Below are positions 17,430-24,526 of a DNA stretch of 64,000 nucleotides, in pieces. This DNA is from Marinobacter denitrificans (GTDB taxonomy: Bacteria > Pseudomonadota > Gammaproteobacteria > Pseudomonadales > Oleiphilaceae): the NCBI RefSeq assembly GCF_008795955.1, contig NZ_VMHN01000004.1, positions 218,035-282,034 of the forward strand, in the 5' to 3' direction. Every line of letters starts with the position of its first letter. The first letter of the stretch is position 1. The position numbers and the translations under genes are program-made. Under the pieces are notes generated by a model. It ran no database searches. It was not told the DNA's origin and saw nothing but the letters and a program-made list of their open reading frames with translations.

Positions 17430-17900
17430 ATGACAGAGAAGAAGACCTATCGCTTGAATGACCTGGTAGCTCAGTGTGATCCCGGCGCGCCCATGCCGGA
17501 GGCGGTTCAGGAGTGGGATCAGGCAGTCTCGGTTGGCCTGGAACAAACTGTGATGGGTGACCAGGTGGATATCCGGAATGCGGTCCTGGTGTTTCATGAA
17601 AAACTGGCGAATCAGTTCGATGCCATCCAACTGATCCTATTTGGCAGCCGGGCACGCGTCGATTATCACGACGAAAGCGACGCGGATGTGGCGGTTATTT
17701 TGGCAGGTCAGCCTCGTGATTTTGTGGACACCAAGCTGGCGATGGCGGCCGTAGCATTTGATGTGCTCACTGAAACCGGCATTCTGATTCAGGCGCTGCC
17801 GGTTTGGGAGAGTGAGTGGGCCAATCCGGAAGACTACTTCAACCCGGATCTACTCCAGAACATCACCCGGGATGGCATCGTTCTCTGGCTTGCCACGTGA
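17430..17900 (+). CDS. Minimal nucleotidyltransferase (MNT-like)
   Basis: 156 residues. A Pol-beta-type nucleotidyltransferase core is clear: LILFGSRARVDYHDESDADVAVIL gives the GS helix and the D-x-D metal ligands. The ~50-residue N-terminal extension (MTEKKTYRLNDLVAQCDPG) is unusual for MNT proteins. In MntA/HepT pairs such enzymes AMPylate or otherwise neutralise a HEPN RNase; no HEPN partner is recognisable here. The preceding 79-residue protein is the nearest partner candidate. The last 51 bp overlap the convergent gene at 17850. Confidence 0.8.
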   Translation: MTEKKTYRLNDLVAQCDPGAPMPEAVQEWDQAVSVGLEQTVMGDQVDIRNAVLVFHEKLANQFDAIQLILFGSRARVDYHDESDADVAVILAGQPRDFVDTKLAMAAVAFDVLTETGILIQALPVWESEWANPEDYFNPDLLQNITRDGIVLWLAT

Positions 17901-18143
17901 CGTCACCGGCAATGTCTCGTCCAGATACCGGCCAAGCAACTCAACCATCTGAGTGCCCGTGATCAATTGCGCTCGTTTTAGCGCAACAATCAGATCTTCA
18001 ATCTCATCGGTCACCACCTCATCACCAGCTAGCCGTGTGGCAACGACAGCCAACCTATCAGCGGGTGTCTCTTGGTAGCGGATACCATGCTGAGCGGCTA
18101 GGTCGATCACGTAAGATTTGGCGCTGAGTCCGATATCATTCAC
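17850..18143 (-). CDS. Small hypothetical protein, GTG start
   Basis: 97 residues, beginning with GTG after a GGGAGAG ribosome binding site. Predicted helical: YVIDLAAQHGIRYQETPADRLAVVATRLAGDEVVTDEIEDLIVALKRAQLITGTQMVELLGRYLDE. No family recognised. It converges with and overlaps the end of the nucleotidyltransferase gene. Upstream lies a 290-bp gene-free stretch with two long direct repeats. It could be a small regulator or antitoxin. Confidence 0.55.
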   Translation of the reverse strand: MNDIGLSAKSYVIDLAAQHGIRYQETPADRLAVVATRLAGDEVVTDEIEDLIVALKRAQLITGTQMVELLGRYLDETLPVTSRGKPENDAIPGDVLE

Positions 18144-18183
18144 AAGCGCTCTCCCAAAGATCCATCAATCTTCCGCTATTTCC

Positions 18184-18425
18184 TAAACATCTACCTCTGG
18201 GATGTTTACCCAGCAACAGTTCCGATAGTGAGATTTTTGGAACCGTAAGCCAGTGGTGATTGCTCTTTAGGCCAGTCTTTATCCAAAGACTCGTCAATTT
18301 CCACAAAGCTTCGCCCGGAAAGCTCCTGCCGGAAAACGAAATTCTCCCGAAAACACACCCTCCGATGTATCCTCAGCAACGGCTGTGAGTAGTGAGTTTT
18401 ATGGAACCTTAAGTTGGTGTTGGTG
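18184..18425. repeat. Two ~65-bp imperfect direct repeats in a gene-free stretch
   Basis: Copies at about 18194-18262 and 18357-18425 share, in order and near-equal spacing, a GATGT/ATGT block, CAGCAAC, TAGTGAG, TTT, GGAACC, TAAG and GTG-rich ends. A perfect 8-bp hairpin, TAAACATC/GATGTTTA (18184-18208), overlaps the first copy. The stretch lies between two minus-strand genes and contains no open frame I trust. The repeats might be duplicated regulatory sites or remnants of cassette junctions. Confidence 0.6.
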
Positions 18426-18434
18426 TTGGCATCG

Positions 18435-18887
18435 TCACGACTGAATTTTTACCCAGGGATCGTCTGCCTTTAACCAGCTCCGCATGGCCGCTCCATGTTC
18501 TAAGTGGCCAGATCGCTCCCAATCCCAAACCCAGGCTGTGATCAGCTCAAAGTCGACCACATCATCAATGTCAGTCGGCTGGATGTTCGGAACCACCCGG
18601 TTGTTCGGCACCATCCGGTTGTTCTGCTCAATGTAGTGATAAAGCAGATCAAAGACAGCGCGTTCGTAGCTGGCACACCTGAACAAATTCACCGGCATTC
18701 CGGACAGTGCCAGAAACTCCGATATTTCTACGATCTCCCGTTCCCCGAACAGATAGGAGGTGTCCGGGAAGTTTTGACCGGCGATGGCCCAGACAGCGGG
18801 TGATCCCATGTCATGCCAGAAAGGTTTTAATCGTCCCGGCTGCAGCGTGCATAACGCGGTCTGTCCGGTGATGTATGGAGCCACCAT
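18435..18887 (-). CDS. Hypothetical protein of a toxin-antitoxin-like gene pair
   Basis: 150 residues, rich in aromatic residues (AWVWDWERSGHLEHG, KPFWHDMGSPAVWAIAG). No motif I can assign. The start overlaps the stop of the upstream 79-residue acidic protein, forming a two-gene unit in which a small acidic protein precedes a larger one, the order of many toxin-antitoxin operons. That role is inference from arrangement only. Confidence 0.6.
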   Translation of the reverse strand: MVAPYITGQTALCTLQPGRLKPFWHDMGSPAVWAIAGQNFPDTSYLFGEREIVEISEFLALSGMPVNLFRCASYERAVFDLLYHYIEQNNRMVPNNRVVPNIQPTDIDDVVDFELITAWVWDWERSGHLEHGAAMRSWLKADDPWVKIQS

Positions 18888-19126
18888 TATTTTCGCTCTT
18901 TCGGGGCTTGATCTCGATCTTCCAGGAAATCGTCCGTTACGCCCTCAGAATCAGAATATTCTTCCCATACGGGATCGGTTGGCCGCTCGTAGCGCTTGAC
19001 CGAGCCTTTTAATCGTTCGAGCGGCGTCAGCTCCTGAGGTAGCGGTTCGGCGAGTTCGTCAGCATGGGCTGTTTGAGCATCAAGGCCTACCAGCAACTCC
19101 TGCTCAGTGAACGTTTTCTTATTCAT
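18887..19126 (-). CDS. Small acidic antitoxin-like protein
   Basis: 79 residues from the ATG at 19126 (RBS AAGAGG). The sequence FTEQELLVGLDAQTAHADELAEPLPQEL resembles the acidic tails of antitoxins such as MazE/VapB-type proteins, but no DNA-binding fold is obvious at the N-terminus. It is coupled to the 150-residue gene downstream. A longer reading from 19186 would overlap the HNH nuclease gene and is unlikely. Confidence 0.6.
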   Translation of the reverse strand: MNKKTFTEQELLVGLDAQTAHADELAEPLPQELTPLERLKGSVKRYERPTDPVWEEYSDSEGVTDDFLEDRDQAPKERK

Positions 19127-19173
19127 AGGGCCTCTTTGTAGGCGAACCGTTATCCATCTGCCATAGCAAGCGG

Positions 19174-19893
19174 TCAGCTGCGACATCTATTTAGGAAGGA
19201 CTTGAACCATTTGGCTTCCGCCGAAGAGGGCCGAAGATTGTATTGCTTCACGGTGCGGAGAAATCTCGCTACATAACCGCATTGGCCAGTCGGTGGCAAC
19301 CACTCTTCCGGGCCCCGGGCACCCTTGCTTCTGTTCAGGCTTAACTCAACGGGCCAGAGATTGACCATATCGTTCGCGAACGTTTCTCTCTTGGCCTGCG
19401 ACCAGTTCTTCGCCCCGCGATTCCAGGCCCATTTGAGCGGCACTAAGTGGTCAATGTCAATCTCGCCACTGTTTTGGATGACATTTCCGGTGAAAGGACT
19501 TATCCAGCGGCCCGCAATAACCCGGCACTTCCTATCAGTCGCGAAACGCACTGTTGTGCTCGATGTTGCGATCAACGCCTCGGCGCGGCTGTTCTGGCAA
19601 TCGCCATCGACATCTTCCCATCCATAACCGAACGCTGATCTTTCGTAAGACGTTGAATCGTCTCTCGCTGCCTGTGCTGACTGGTTTTGTGCCAATTTTT
19701 TGGGCAATCGCCCACCACTGGCTAGACAAGCATCAACAGAATCAAAAGGCCTGAAATTTTTGGTGCGTTCGTAGTATGAGCTTGCCGGAGGGTGACAAAT
19801 GCCGGAAGAGGTCCTTTTGACCGTCTCGGCGGCGGCAACCCCGGTTATCGTAGGCAGTATCGCAGCCAATAGACCAAGCTGGAAAAACCTCAC
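19174..19893 (-). CDS. Exported HNH nuclease (GmrSD C-terminal/DUF1524-like)
   Basis: 239 residues with an N-terminal signal peptide (MRFFQLGLLAAILPTITGVAAAE, cleavage near AAAE). The catalytic core is EIDIDHLVPLKWAWNRGAKNW, followed by FANDMVNLWPVELSLNRSKGARGPEEWLPP, which is the His-Asn-His/DUF1524 pattern. Such short secreted HNH proteins occur on plasmids and islands and are thought to degrade DNA in the periplasm or outside the cell. Cysteines at CHPPAS, CLASG, CQNS, CRV and CGYV suggest disulfides in an oxidising compartment. Confidence 0.82.
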   Translation of the reverse strand: MRFFQLGLLAAILPTITGVAAAETVKRTSSGICHPPASSYYERTKNFRPFDSVDACLASGGRLPKKLAQNQSAQAARDDSTSYERSAFGYGWEDVDGDCQNSRAEALIATSSTTVRFATDRKCRVIAGRWISPFTGNVIQNSGEIDIDHLVPLKWAWNRGAKNWSQAKRETFANDMVNLWPVELSLNRSKGARGPEEWLPPTGQCGYVARFLRTVKQYNLRPSSAEAKWFKSFLNRCRS

Positions 19894-20358
19894 TGACCTT
19901 CCCCGTATTTAAATTGCTCAAGCAGCAACGTTATGTCGCAACGATGGTTAACAATGTCCTCTGTAGGATAAATCTTACCCGCCCTACAGATTTATCCGCT
20001 TTGGTTCATTGGCTGAAAATCAGACAATGTCATTGAGCCACTTGATCAGGAAGATCGGGGCTCAACGCCGGCAAGGATGCCAGGCAAACGCGACACCTGC
20101 CAAGTGGTGTGACTCGCCGGGGAGAGACCTGGTGTCGATTTCCGTTCCTTGCCCCATTTCAGGGATAGCGTTAAACCAACTGAGTTTGAAGAGATGTACC
20201 TGCTGCGAAAAGCTCGGTTAAAGCCCTTCAAGCTTAAAGTAAGCCACCAGCGGGCCTAGAGCCTTTATGTATAACTCAGCACATTCAGTACTCGCAGAGA
20301 ATATCTCATCAAGATCGGATCGCAGTAACAGTTGATCTCTGACACTTGCTCACCCAGA
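19894..20358. other. Gene-free stretch upstream of umuDC with interlocked inverted repeats
   Basis: No open frame here is supported. At 19961-19997 two inverted repeats interlock: CTGTAG pairs with CTACAG and GGATAAATC pairs with GATTTATCC, in the order A-B-A'-B', the topology of a pseudoknot or of two overlapping operator sites. It lies about 70 bp upstream of the HNH gene start, so a regulatory role for that gene is possible. The rest shows no recognisable feature. Confidence 0.4.
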
Positions 20359-20373
20359 ATACTGTATAAATAA
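20359..20373. promoter_or_regulatory. Left half of the umuDC LexA (SOS) box, split by IS1595
   Basis: Reads ATACTGT then ATAAATAA, the second part being the IS target duplication. Joined to the right copy (21421-21435, ATAAATAA then ACAGTAT) after removing one duplicate and the IS, it gives CTGT-N8-ACAG with perfect 7-bp palindromic arms, the LexA consensus of gammaproteobacteria. In the present arrangement neither half alone has both arms. Confidence 0.85.
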
Positions 20374-20375
20374 CG

Positions 20376-21338
20376 CTATGTTGGTATTGGCTGTTGGTTT
20401 ACGCCCATCGCAATTCGCAGCCAAGCCTCTTCGGAAGGTTGAGCGCGCTCAAATAGCCGTCGCCATGCCAGATAGCTCGGCAGATATGCCGTCCCAACCC
20501 CATGAAACCGCGCCATCCAGCCCTTCAAACGACTCATATAACTGTTGACGTTCTGTATGTGGTATTCCTTGCCGATCACGCGCTGATTATCGAGTGTGAC
20601 CAGTCGGTGGTGGGCAATGCCGTGCTCTCTGGAAAAGGTTTTATACCAGCTGTGACCATCTGAACACAGAATCGAGTCAGGATTGATAATCGGCGTCAGA
20701 AAAGCATGAACCGTCGGTTTGTTTAATGCAGGATCCGCCAAATCACTGATGTTACCGTTGCGGTCCCGTGCAATAAGTACCGGAATTTTATCCGCCTTAT
20801 GCTTCCTGTTACTTTGCCCACCACGCTTCCTGGAACTGCGATGCGTGATGTTGCGCTTGCCTTTGCAGGACTCGGCAAAGAAGGTTTCATCCACTTCGAC
20901 AATGCCGGAAAGGACATTCGCGTTGGCGTTTGCACTGGCCGTTAGAAAACGGTGACGCCACCGGAAAGCTGTTTTTAAATCAATACCTACTCGAAATGCT
21001 GATACGCGCAGAGTCAGGCTGTCTCGCATACATCTCAGGTAATCAAACCACTTGTTGCGGTGATGCAACCTGGCCAGTGATGTTCCGGTAACGGCATTAA
21101 AAGTCTTGTGACAGCTCAGACTCTGGCACCGATATCTCTGCAATCCACCGGAATGACCCCATTTGACGACGTGCTCATGACCGCAATGCGGGCATGGGCG
21201 ATGAGATCTGGCGGTTTCAAGCAAGGTGTGAGCCTGAGCGTTGATCTGTCCAAGAAGCTGATGGGCAAGGTGTTGTTTGAGATCAACCGGGAGGTGGGCC
21301 AAGGTCTTTTCGAGGGCATTAAGGTCGGCTTTTTTCAT
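20376..21338 (-). CDS. IS1595-family transposase
   Basis: 320 residues from the ATG at 21338 (GGAG 8 nt upstream; a GTG at 21350 is an alternative). Zinc-ribbon N-terminus RPCPHCGHEHVVKWG...CHKTF (about residues 45-80), then the DDE core: IVEVDETFFAESCKGKR, LCSDGHSWYKTF, and NVNSYMSRLKGWMARFHGV near the C-terminus (an N or E third position as in the ISXO2-like fold). Length is normal and the frame is uninterrupted, so the element may be active. Confidence 0.92.
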   Translation of the reverse strand: MKKADLNALEKTLAHLPVDLKQHLAHQLLGQINAQAHTLLETARSHRPCPHCGHEHVVKWGHSGGLQRYRCQSLSCHKTFNAVTGTSLARLHHRNKWFDYLRCMRDSLTLRVSAFRVGIDLKTAFRWRHRFLTASANANANVLSGIVEVDETFFAESCKGKRNITHRSSRKRGGQSNRKHKADKIPVLIARDRNGNISDLADPALNKPTVHAFLTPIINPDSILCSDGHSWYKTFSREHGIAHHRLVTLDNQRVIGKEYHIQNVNSYMSRLKGWMARFHGVGTAYLPSYLAWRRLFERAQPSEEAWLRIAMGVNQQPIPT

Positions 21339-21360
21339 GTTGCGCTCCACCGAAGGACTG

Positions 21361-21391
21361 TTTATACAGTAGTATATACAGTACTATCAGA
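21361..21391 (-). promoter_or_regulatory. Tandem 12-mers in the IS1595 transposase leader
   Basis: On the minus strand two adjacent 12-mers read TACTGTATATAC and TACTGTATAAAC. They sit about 25-50 bp before the transposase start, where the promoter should be, and could be a repressor site or promoter elements. Their TACTGTATA core resembles a LexA half-site, but the CTGT-N8-ACAG arrangement is not met, so LexA control is not claimed. Confidence 0.4.
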
Positions 21392-21420
21392 ACGTACCAA
21401 CATCAGAAGCCAACATAGCC

Positions 21421-21435
21421 ATAAATAAACAGTAT
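21421..21435. promoter_or_regulatory. Right half of the umuDC LexA box
   Basis: ATAAATAA (target duplication copy) followed by ACAGTAT, 14 bp before the umuD start codon at 21449. It is the other half of the box at 20359-20373. Without its CTGT partner it should bind LexA poorly, and the original promoter sequence on the far side is now 1.05 kb away. Confidence 0.85.
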
Positions 21436-21448
21436 CCTGGTGCGCTTC

Positions 21449-21892
21449 ATGATCTGCATTTTGCTCGGCAACTACGAACCCCTGTCCCGTCTCAAGATCC
21501 CCTTGTTCCTTGAACGCCTCTCAGCCGGCTTTCCCTCCCCAGCGGAAGACTACGTCGAGAAAACCATCGACCTCAACGAGCTGTGTATTCAGCACCCTGC
21601 TGCCACGTTTTTTGTGCGTGTCCAGGGCGAGTCGATGATCGAGGGCGGTATCTTTCCAAATGATGTACTGGTGGTGGACCGGTCTCTGCGGGCAAAACAC
21701 GGAGATATCGTAATCGCTAGCCTGGAGTCGGAGATGACGGTGAAGGAGCTCCATCTCGACCCACCACCGGTCCAACTTTTGCCAAGAAACGCAGCGTACA
21801 AGCCGATCATCATTGAGGGTGACATGGAAATGGAGGTCTTCGGTGTTGTTACTAATGTGATTCGATCGCTGAAGCGAGGTGGCCAGGGTTGA
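21449..21892 (+). CDS. umuD: UmuD-type SOS self-cleaving subunit of DNA polymerase V
   Basis: 147 residues. The LexA/S24 protease signature is complete: the Ala-Gly cleavage site in RLSAGFPSPAEDYVE, the nucleophile Ser in RVQGESMIEGGIFPNDVLVVDRS and the general-base Lys in LRAKHGDIVIA. After RecA-stimulated cleavage UmuD' joins UmuC to form Pol V for translesion synthesis. The ATG at 21449 was chosen; GTG at 21440 is an upstream alternative. The stop overlaps the umuC start. Its normal LexA-controlled promoter is disrupted by IS1595. Confidence 0.93.
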   Translation: MICILLGNYEPLSRLKIPLFLERLSAGFPSPAEDYVEKTIDLNELCIQHPAATFFVRVQGESMIEGGIFPNDVLVVDRSLRAKHGDIVIASLESEMTVKELHLDPPPVQLLPRNAAYKPIIIEGDMEMEVFGVVTNVIRSLKRGGQG

Positions 21893-23190
21893 GCGATTGC
21901 CGCAAAACGAATCAGGTCTTTGCGCTGGTCGATTGCAATAACTTCTATGCATCCTGCGAGAAGCTGTTCCGGCCGGACCTCAGAGACACCCCAGTCATCG
22001 TTCTGTCCAATAACGACGGCTGTGTCGTCGCTCGCTCAAAAGAAGCAAAAGCCCTGGGCATTAAAATGGGCGTACCAGTGCATTTGATTAAAACCGACAT
22101 CCGGCGCCACCGCATTCAAGTGTTCTCTTCGAACTACACGCTTTATGGAGATATGAGTCGACGGGTCATGACAAACCTGGAAGCCATGGCGCCACGAGTT
22201 GATATCTACTCGATTGATGAAGCTTTTCTGGATCTCACCGGCATTGACCAAGTGATTTCTTTTGATGCGTTCGGCCGCCAGGTGAAAGATACCGTGTATC
22301 GAAACGTCGGGCTTCCAGTTTGTGTCGGCATTGCGCCCACCCGGACACTCGCCAAACTGGCCAATTATGCGGCCAAGAAATATTTAAAGACCGGTGGCGT
22401 TGTCGATTTGACCGACCTAGCTAGGCAACGGCGTTTGATGGCCCGTGTGCCCGTCGATGAGGTTTGGGGCGTTGGGCGCAAGCTTTCTACCAAACTGCAG
22501 GCTATGGGCATCACAACGGCTCTGCAGCTTGCTGATACCGACCTGGCCACGCTGCGCAAACGTTTCTCCGTCGTCCTCGAGCGAACCGCTCGAGAGCTCA
22601 ACGGCATTTCATGCCTTAGTTGGGAAGATGCACCAGCACCCAAGAAGCAGATCATGTGCTCTCGATCCTTTGGCCAGCCCATTCGGACCTTATCGGACCT
22701 CGAAGCCGCCGCAGCGCAATACGCCACCAGAGCCACTGAAAAGCTCCGGAAAGGCCAACAGTATGCAGGGGAGCTGATGGTGTTTATCAGAACCAATCCG
22801 TTCCGACCTGGTGTTCCTCAGTATTCCAAAAGTATCTCGGTCAGATTGGTGAACCCAACCCAGAATTCCCGGATGATTGTTCAGAAAACACTGAGCCAAC
22901 TTCGGTCCATTTATCGGGCCGGTTACGACTATGCAAAGGCCGGAGTTATGCTGAGCGAGTTGGTCGATGAAACTGGGCTGCAAGAAGACCTGTTCGAGTC
23001 GTCTTGTACCGGAGAGGAGGATGCTGGCAGGTCTTATAGATTAATGGCAGTTATTGACGAAATAAACCAAAAGTCACGGGCTTCGGTGTTCATGGCAAGA
23101 GCGGCCGGCCCGGCTGCCCATACGATGCGACGGGGGCATTTATCGCCAGCGTACACGACTGACTGGAATGACCTCCCAACAGTTAGGTGA
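21889..23190 (+). CDS. umuC: UmuC, Y-family DNA polymerase V catalytic subunit
   Basis: 433 residues with Y-family motifs: FALVDCNNFYASCEKLFRP (first catalytic Asp), VVLSNNDGCVVARS, DIYSIDEAFLDLTG (catalytic Asp-Glu), then the HhH region VDEVWGVGRKLSTKLQAMGI and the little-finger domain, and a DUF4113-like end (FMARAAGPAAHTMRRGHLSPAYTTDW). The start is read as TTG at 21889, overlapping the umuD stop, which implies coupled translation. Length is normal. It carries out error-prone bypass of lesions. Confidence 0.93.
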   Translation: MSDCRKTNQVFALVDCNNFYASCEKLFRPDLRDTPVIVLSNNDGCVVARSKEAKALGIKMGVPVHLIKTDIRRHRIQVFSSNYTLYGDMSRRVMTNLEAMAPRVDIYSIDEAFLDLTGIDQVISFDAFGRQVKDTVYRNVGLPVCVGIAPTRTLAKLANYAAKKYLKTGGVVDLTDLARQRRLMARVPVDEVWGVGRKLSTKLQAMGITTALQLADTDLATLRKRFSVVLERTARELNGISCLSWEDAPAPKKQIMCSRSFGQPIRTLSDLEAAAAQYATRATEKLRKGQQYAGELMVFIRTNPFRPGVPQYSKSISVRLVNPTQNSRMIVQKTLSQLRSIYRAGYDYAKAGVMLSELVDETGLQEDLFESSCTGEEDAGRSYRLMAVIDEINQKSRASVFMARAAGPAAHTMRRGHLSPAYTTDWNDLPTVR

Positions 23191-23298
23191 CATCGACAAC
23201 ATTGATCTGTCGCGCAGCAGCAGAGAATAGCGCGGACGATCCCTTAATCATTTATTGCTGTCAAAAATCAGTCAATGAACAGCGAAGGAGAGGCATTC

Positions 23299-23964
23299 AT
23301 GTGCGGCCGATACAACATCACCGATTCTCCGGAGATCTTGGCTCTGATGGAGCAGCTGAAGCTGCCCCATCAGAGGCCAGCTCCACAATTGGACGTGCCG
23401 CCGGGTGGCACTGGTGAGTTCGTTATCGAATCAGGTGGCGACCGCTATTTGCTGCCGGGTATCTGGTCTTTGCTGATTGAGCCGCGGCCCGCAGTGAATG
23501 GCTATCGGCCGAATCCAAAATTCCAGACTTTCAACGCCCGAAGTGACAGGTTGACCAGCAGCCCGCTCTGGAAGAAAGCGTATCCTTCCAGGCGCTGCAT
23601 TGTGCCTGTGAGTGCTTTCCATGAATGGAAGGGCAAGCAGGTCTACAACATCCACCCGGAAAACGAGGCGGCGGCCCTAGCCGGGTTGTGGCAATCGTGG
23701 ACATTTGGAGATGAGAACGTAAATTCTTTTACAGTCATTACACTCCCGCCTCATCCCAGGTTTAGCCATATTCATCCTAAGAGTATTCCAATGATGCTCC
23801 GGCCCTGCGACTTTGATCTTTGGCTCGACCCGGAGTTCGACAAAGTCGATGCATTTCAGACGTTGTTGAAGACACACATTCCGGCGCCATTGGTGTGCGA
23901 GCCCATCCGAAATCCAAACGATTTGAGCCGAGCGGGAGATGTCGAGATCCTGCATGCGGATTGA
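23299..23964 (+). CDS. SRAP domain protein (YedK/HMCES-like abasic-site shield)
   Basis: 221 residues starting at ATG 23299 so that the catalytic Cys is residue 2 (MCGRYNIT), as the family requires after Met removal. Other SRAP marks: NARSDRLTSSPLWKKAYPSRRCIVPVSAFHEW and the His in ITLPPHPRFSHIHPKSIPMML. The protein forms a stable thiazolidine link with abasic sites in single-stranded DNA. Its position after umuDC makes a DNA-damage set. A GGAG motif precedes the start. Confidence 0.92.
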   Translation: MCGRYNITDSPEILALMEQLKLPHQRPAPQLDVPPGGTGEFVIESGGDRYLLPGIWSLLIEPRPAVNGYRPNPKFQTFNARSDRLTSSPLWKKAYPSRRCIVPVSAFHEWKGKQVYNIHPENEAAALAGLWQSWTFGDENVNSFTVITLPPHPRFSHIHPKSIPMMLRPCDFDLWLDPEFDKVDAFQTLLKTHIPAPLVCEPIRNPNDLSRAGDVEILHAD

Positions 23965-24129
23965 GGCCGGCACCACGTAGTTTAGGGTCCTCTATAGTCT
24001 ATGCTATGACCATTGGTCGCCCACCCGAATGAACATAACCTTAGATTATGCGCAGTGGGTTTGCGCTAAACACAAGCACGCCACCAGAGCCGGCAGAGAG
24101 GTCAAAGGCACGTCCGTGTGCCCGTATCG

Positions 24130-24246
24130 CTATTTTTTCTTCCGAGACGATTTGCTCTTTTCGCCCACGGTTTCCCGCGGGTGTTTCTTAGCAAAGGTCT
24201 CGGTTACATAACGGCCCGTTACAGCGCTTCGGTATTTTTTGGACAT
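24130..24246 (-). CDS. Very small basic protein (38 aa), unknown function
   Basis: Reads MSKKYRSAVTGRYVTETFA then a Lys/Arg/Ser-rich tail ending SSRKKK. A strong ribosome binding site GAGGTGA sits 4 nt before the ATG. The opening, M-x-K-x-YRSAVTGR(Y/F)V, is a pattern I recall from a widespread family of tiny proteins on plasmids and islands, sometimes misnamed as transporters; the match is from memory. The plus-strand reading over this stretch has no ribosome binding site and looks like a shadow. Confidence 0.75.
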   Translation of the reverse strand: MSKKYRSAVTGRYVTETFAKKHPRETVGEKSKSSRKKK

Positions 24247-24480
24247 GCGTCACCTCACATGAATGAAAAGATTCTAGTGATGCCGAGGGATGCCCTCTGC
24301 ATCGTCCTCATTTAGTGGTTTGGCCAACTCCGGAAATGGGCGCAAACACGCTGGAGCGTGCCATTGACCATTCGGAAGTAAGCTCGAACGTAGACAGCGG
24401 GTCTGATGACCATGGCTGATCTCCTGTACGAGATAGCCAGTGAGGTGATGGGCGCTTCGTCACAGACTGGGACCTTATAA
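24247..24480. other. Gene-free stretch with two palindromes
   Basis: GATGCCGAGGG-ATG-CCCTCTGCATC (24279-24303) pairs in 10 of 11 positions and lies 33 bp upstream of the small minus-strand gene, as expected for an operator. CACGCT-GG-AGCGTG (24347-24360) is a second, perfect palindrome. No open frame is supported. Confidence 0.5.
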
Positions 24481-24490
24481 CCAATTGGTC

Positions 24491-24520
24491 TTGGCAGGAA
24501 AATCCTCAGTTTTGTACTAT
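24491..24520 (+). promoter_or_regulatory. Sigma-70-like promoter of RNA candidate
   Basis: TTGGCA (24491-24496) and TACTAT (24515-24520) with an 18-bp spacer. Transcription would start near 24527, immediately before the structured stretch and terminator described next. Confidence 0.55.
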
Positions 24521-24526
24521 GCTCTA

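Larger units (their letters stand above)
20366..21428. mobile_element. IS1595-family insertion sequence with 8-bp target duplication
   Basis: The IS itself spans 20374-21420 (1047 bp). Ends carry inverted repeats: GCTATGTTGG at 20375-20384 and its complement CCAACATAGC at 21410-21419, with weaker similarity inwards. The flanking 8 bp ATAAATAA is present on both sides (20366-20373 and 21421-21428), the length expected of IS1595-family targets. It encodes one transposase on the minus strand whose stop codon lies within the left inverted repeat. The insertion is in the SOS box of umuDC. The intact target duplication suggests a fairly recent event. Confidence 0.92.

Noticed and set aside
17653..18887. 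Integron cassette array in the run of small genes
   Set aside because: The repeats at 18.2-18.4 kb lack the paired core sites and symmetric fold of attC, and no integron integrase of the IntI type is seen.
20719..21428. Plus-strand frames within the IS1595 transposase as cargo genes
   Set aside because: The element is the standard single-gene size with exact ends; these are shadow frames.
24118..24315. Plus-strand 65-residue open frame with hydrophobic N-terminus
   Set aside because: No ribosome binding site; the opposite strand holds a small gene with a strong one and a patterned protein.
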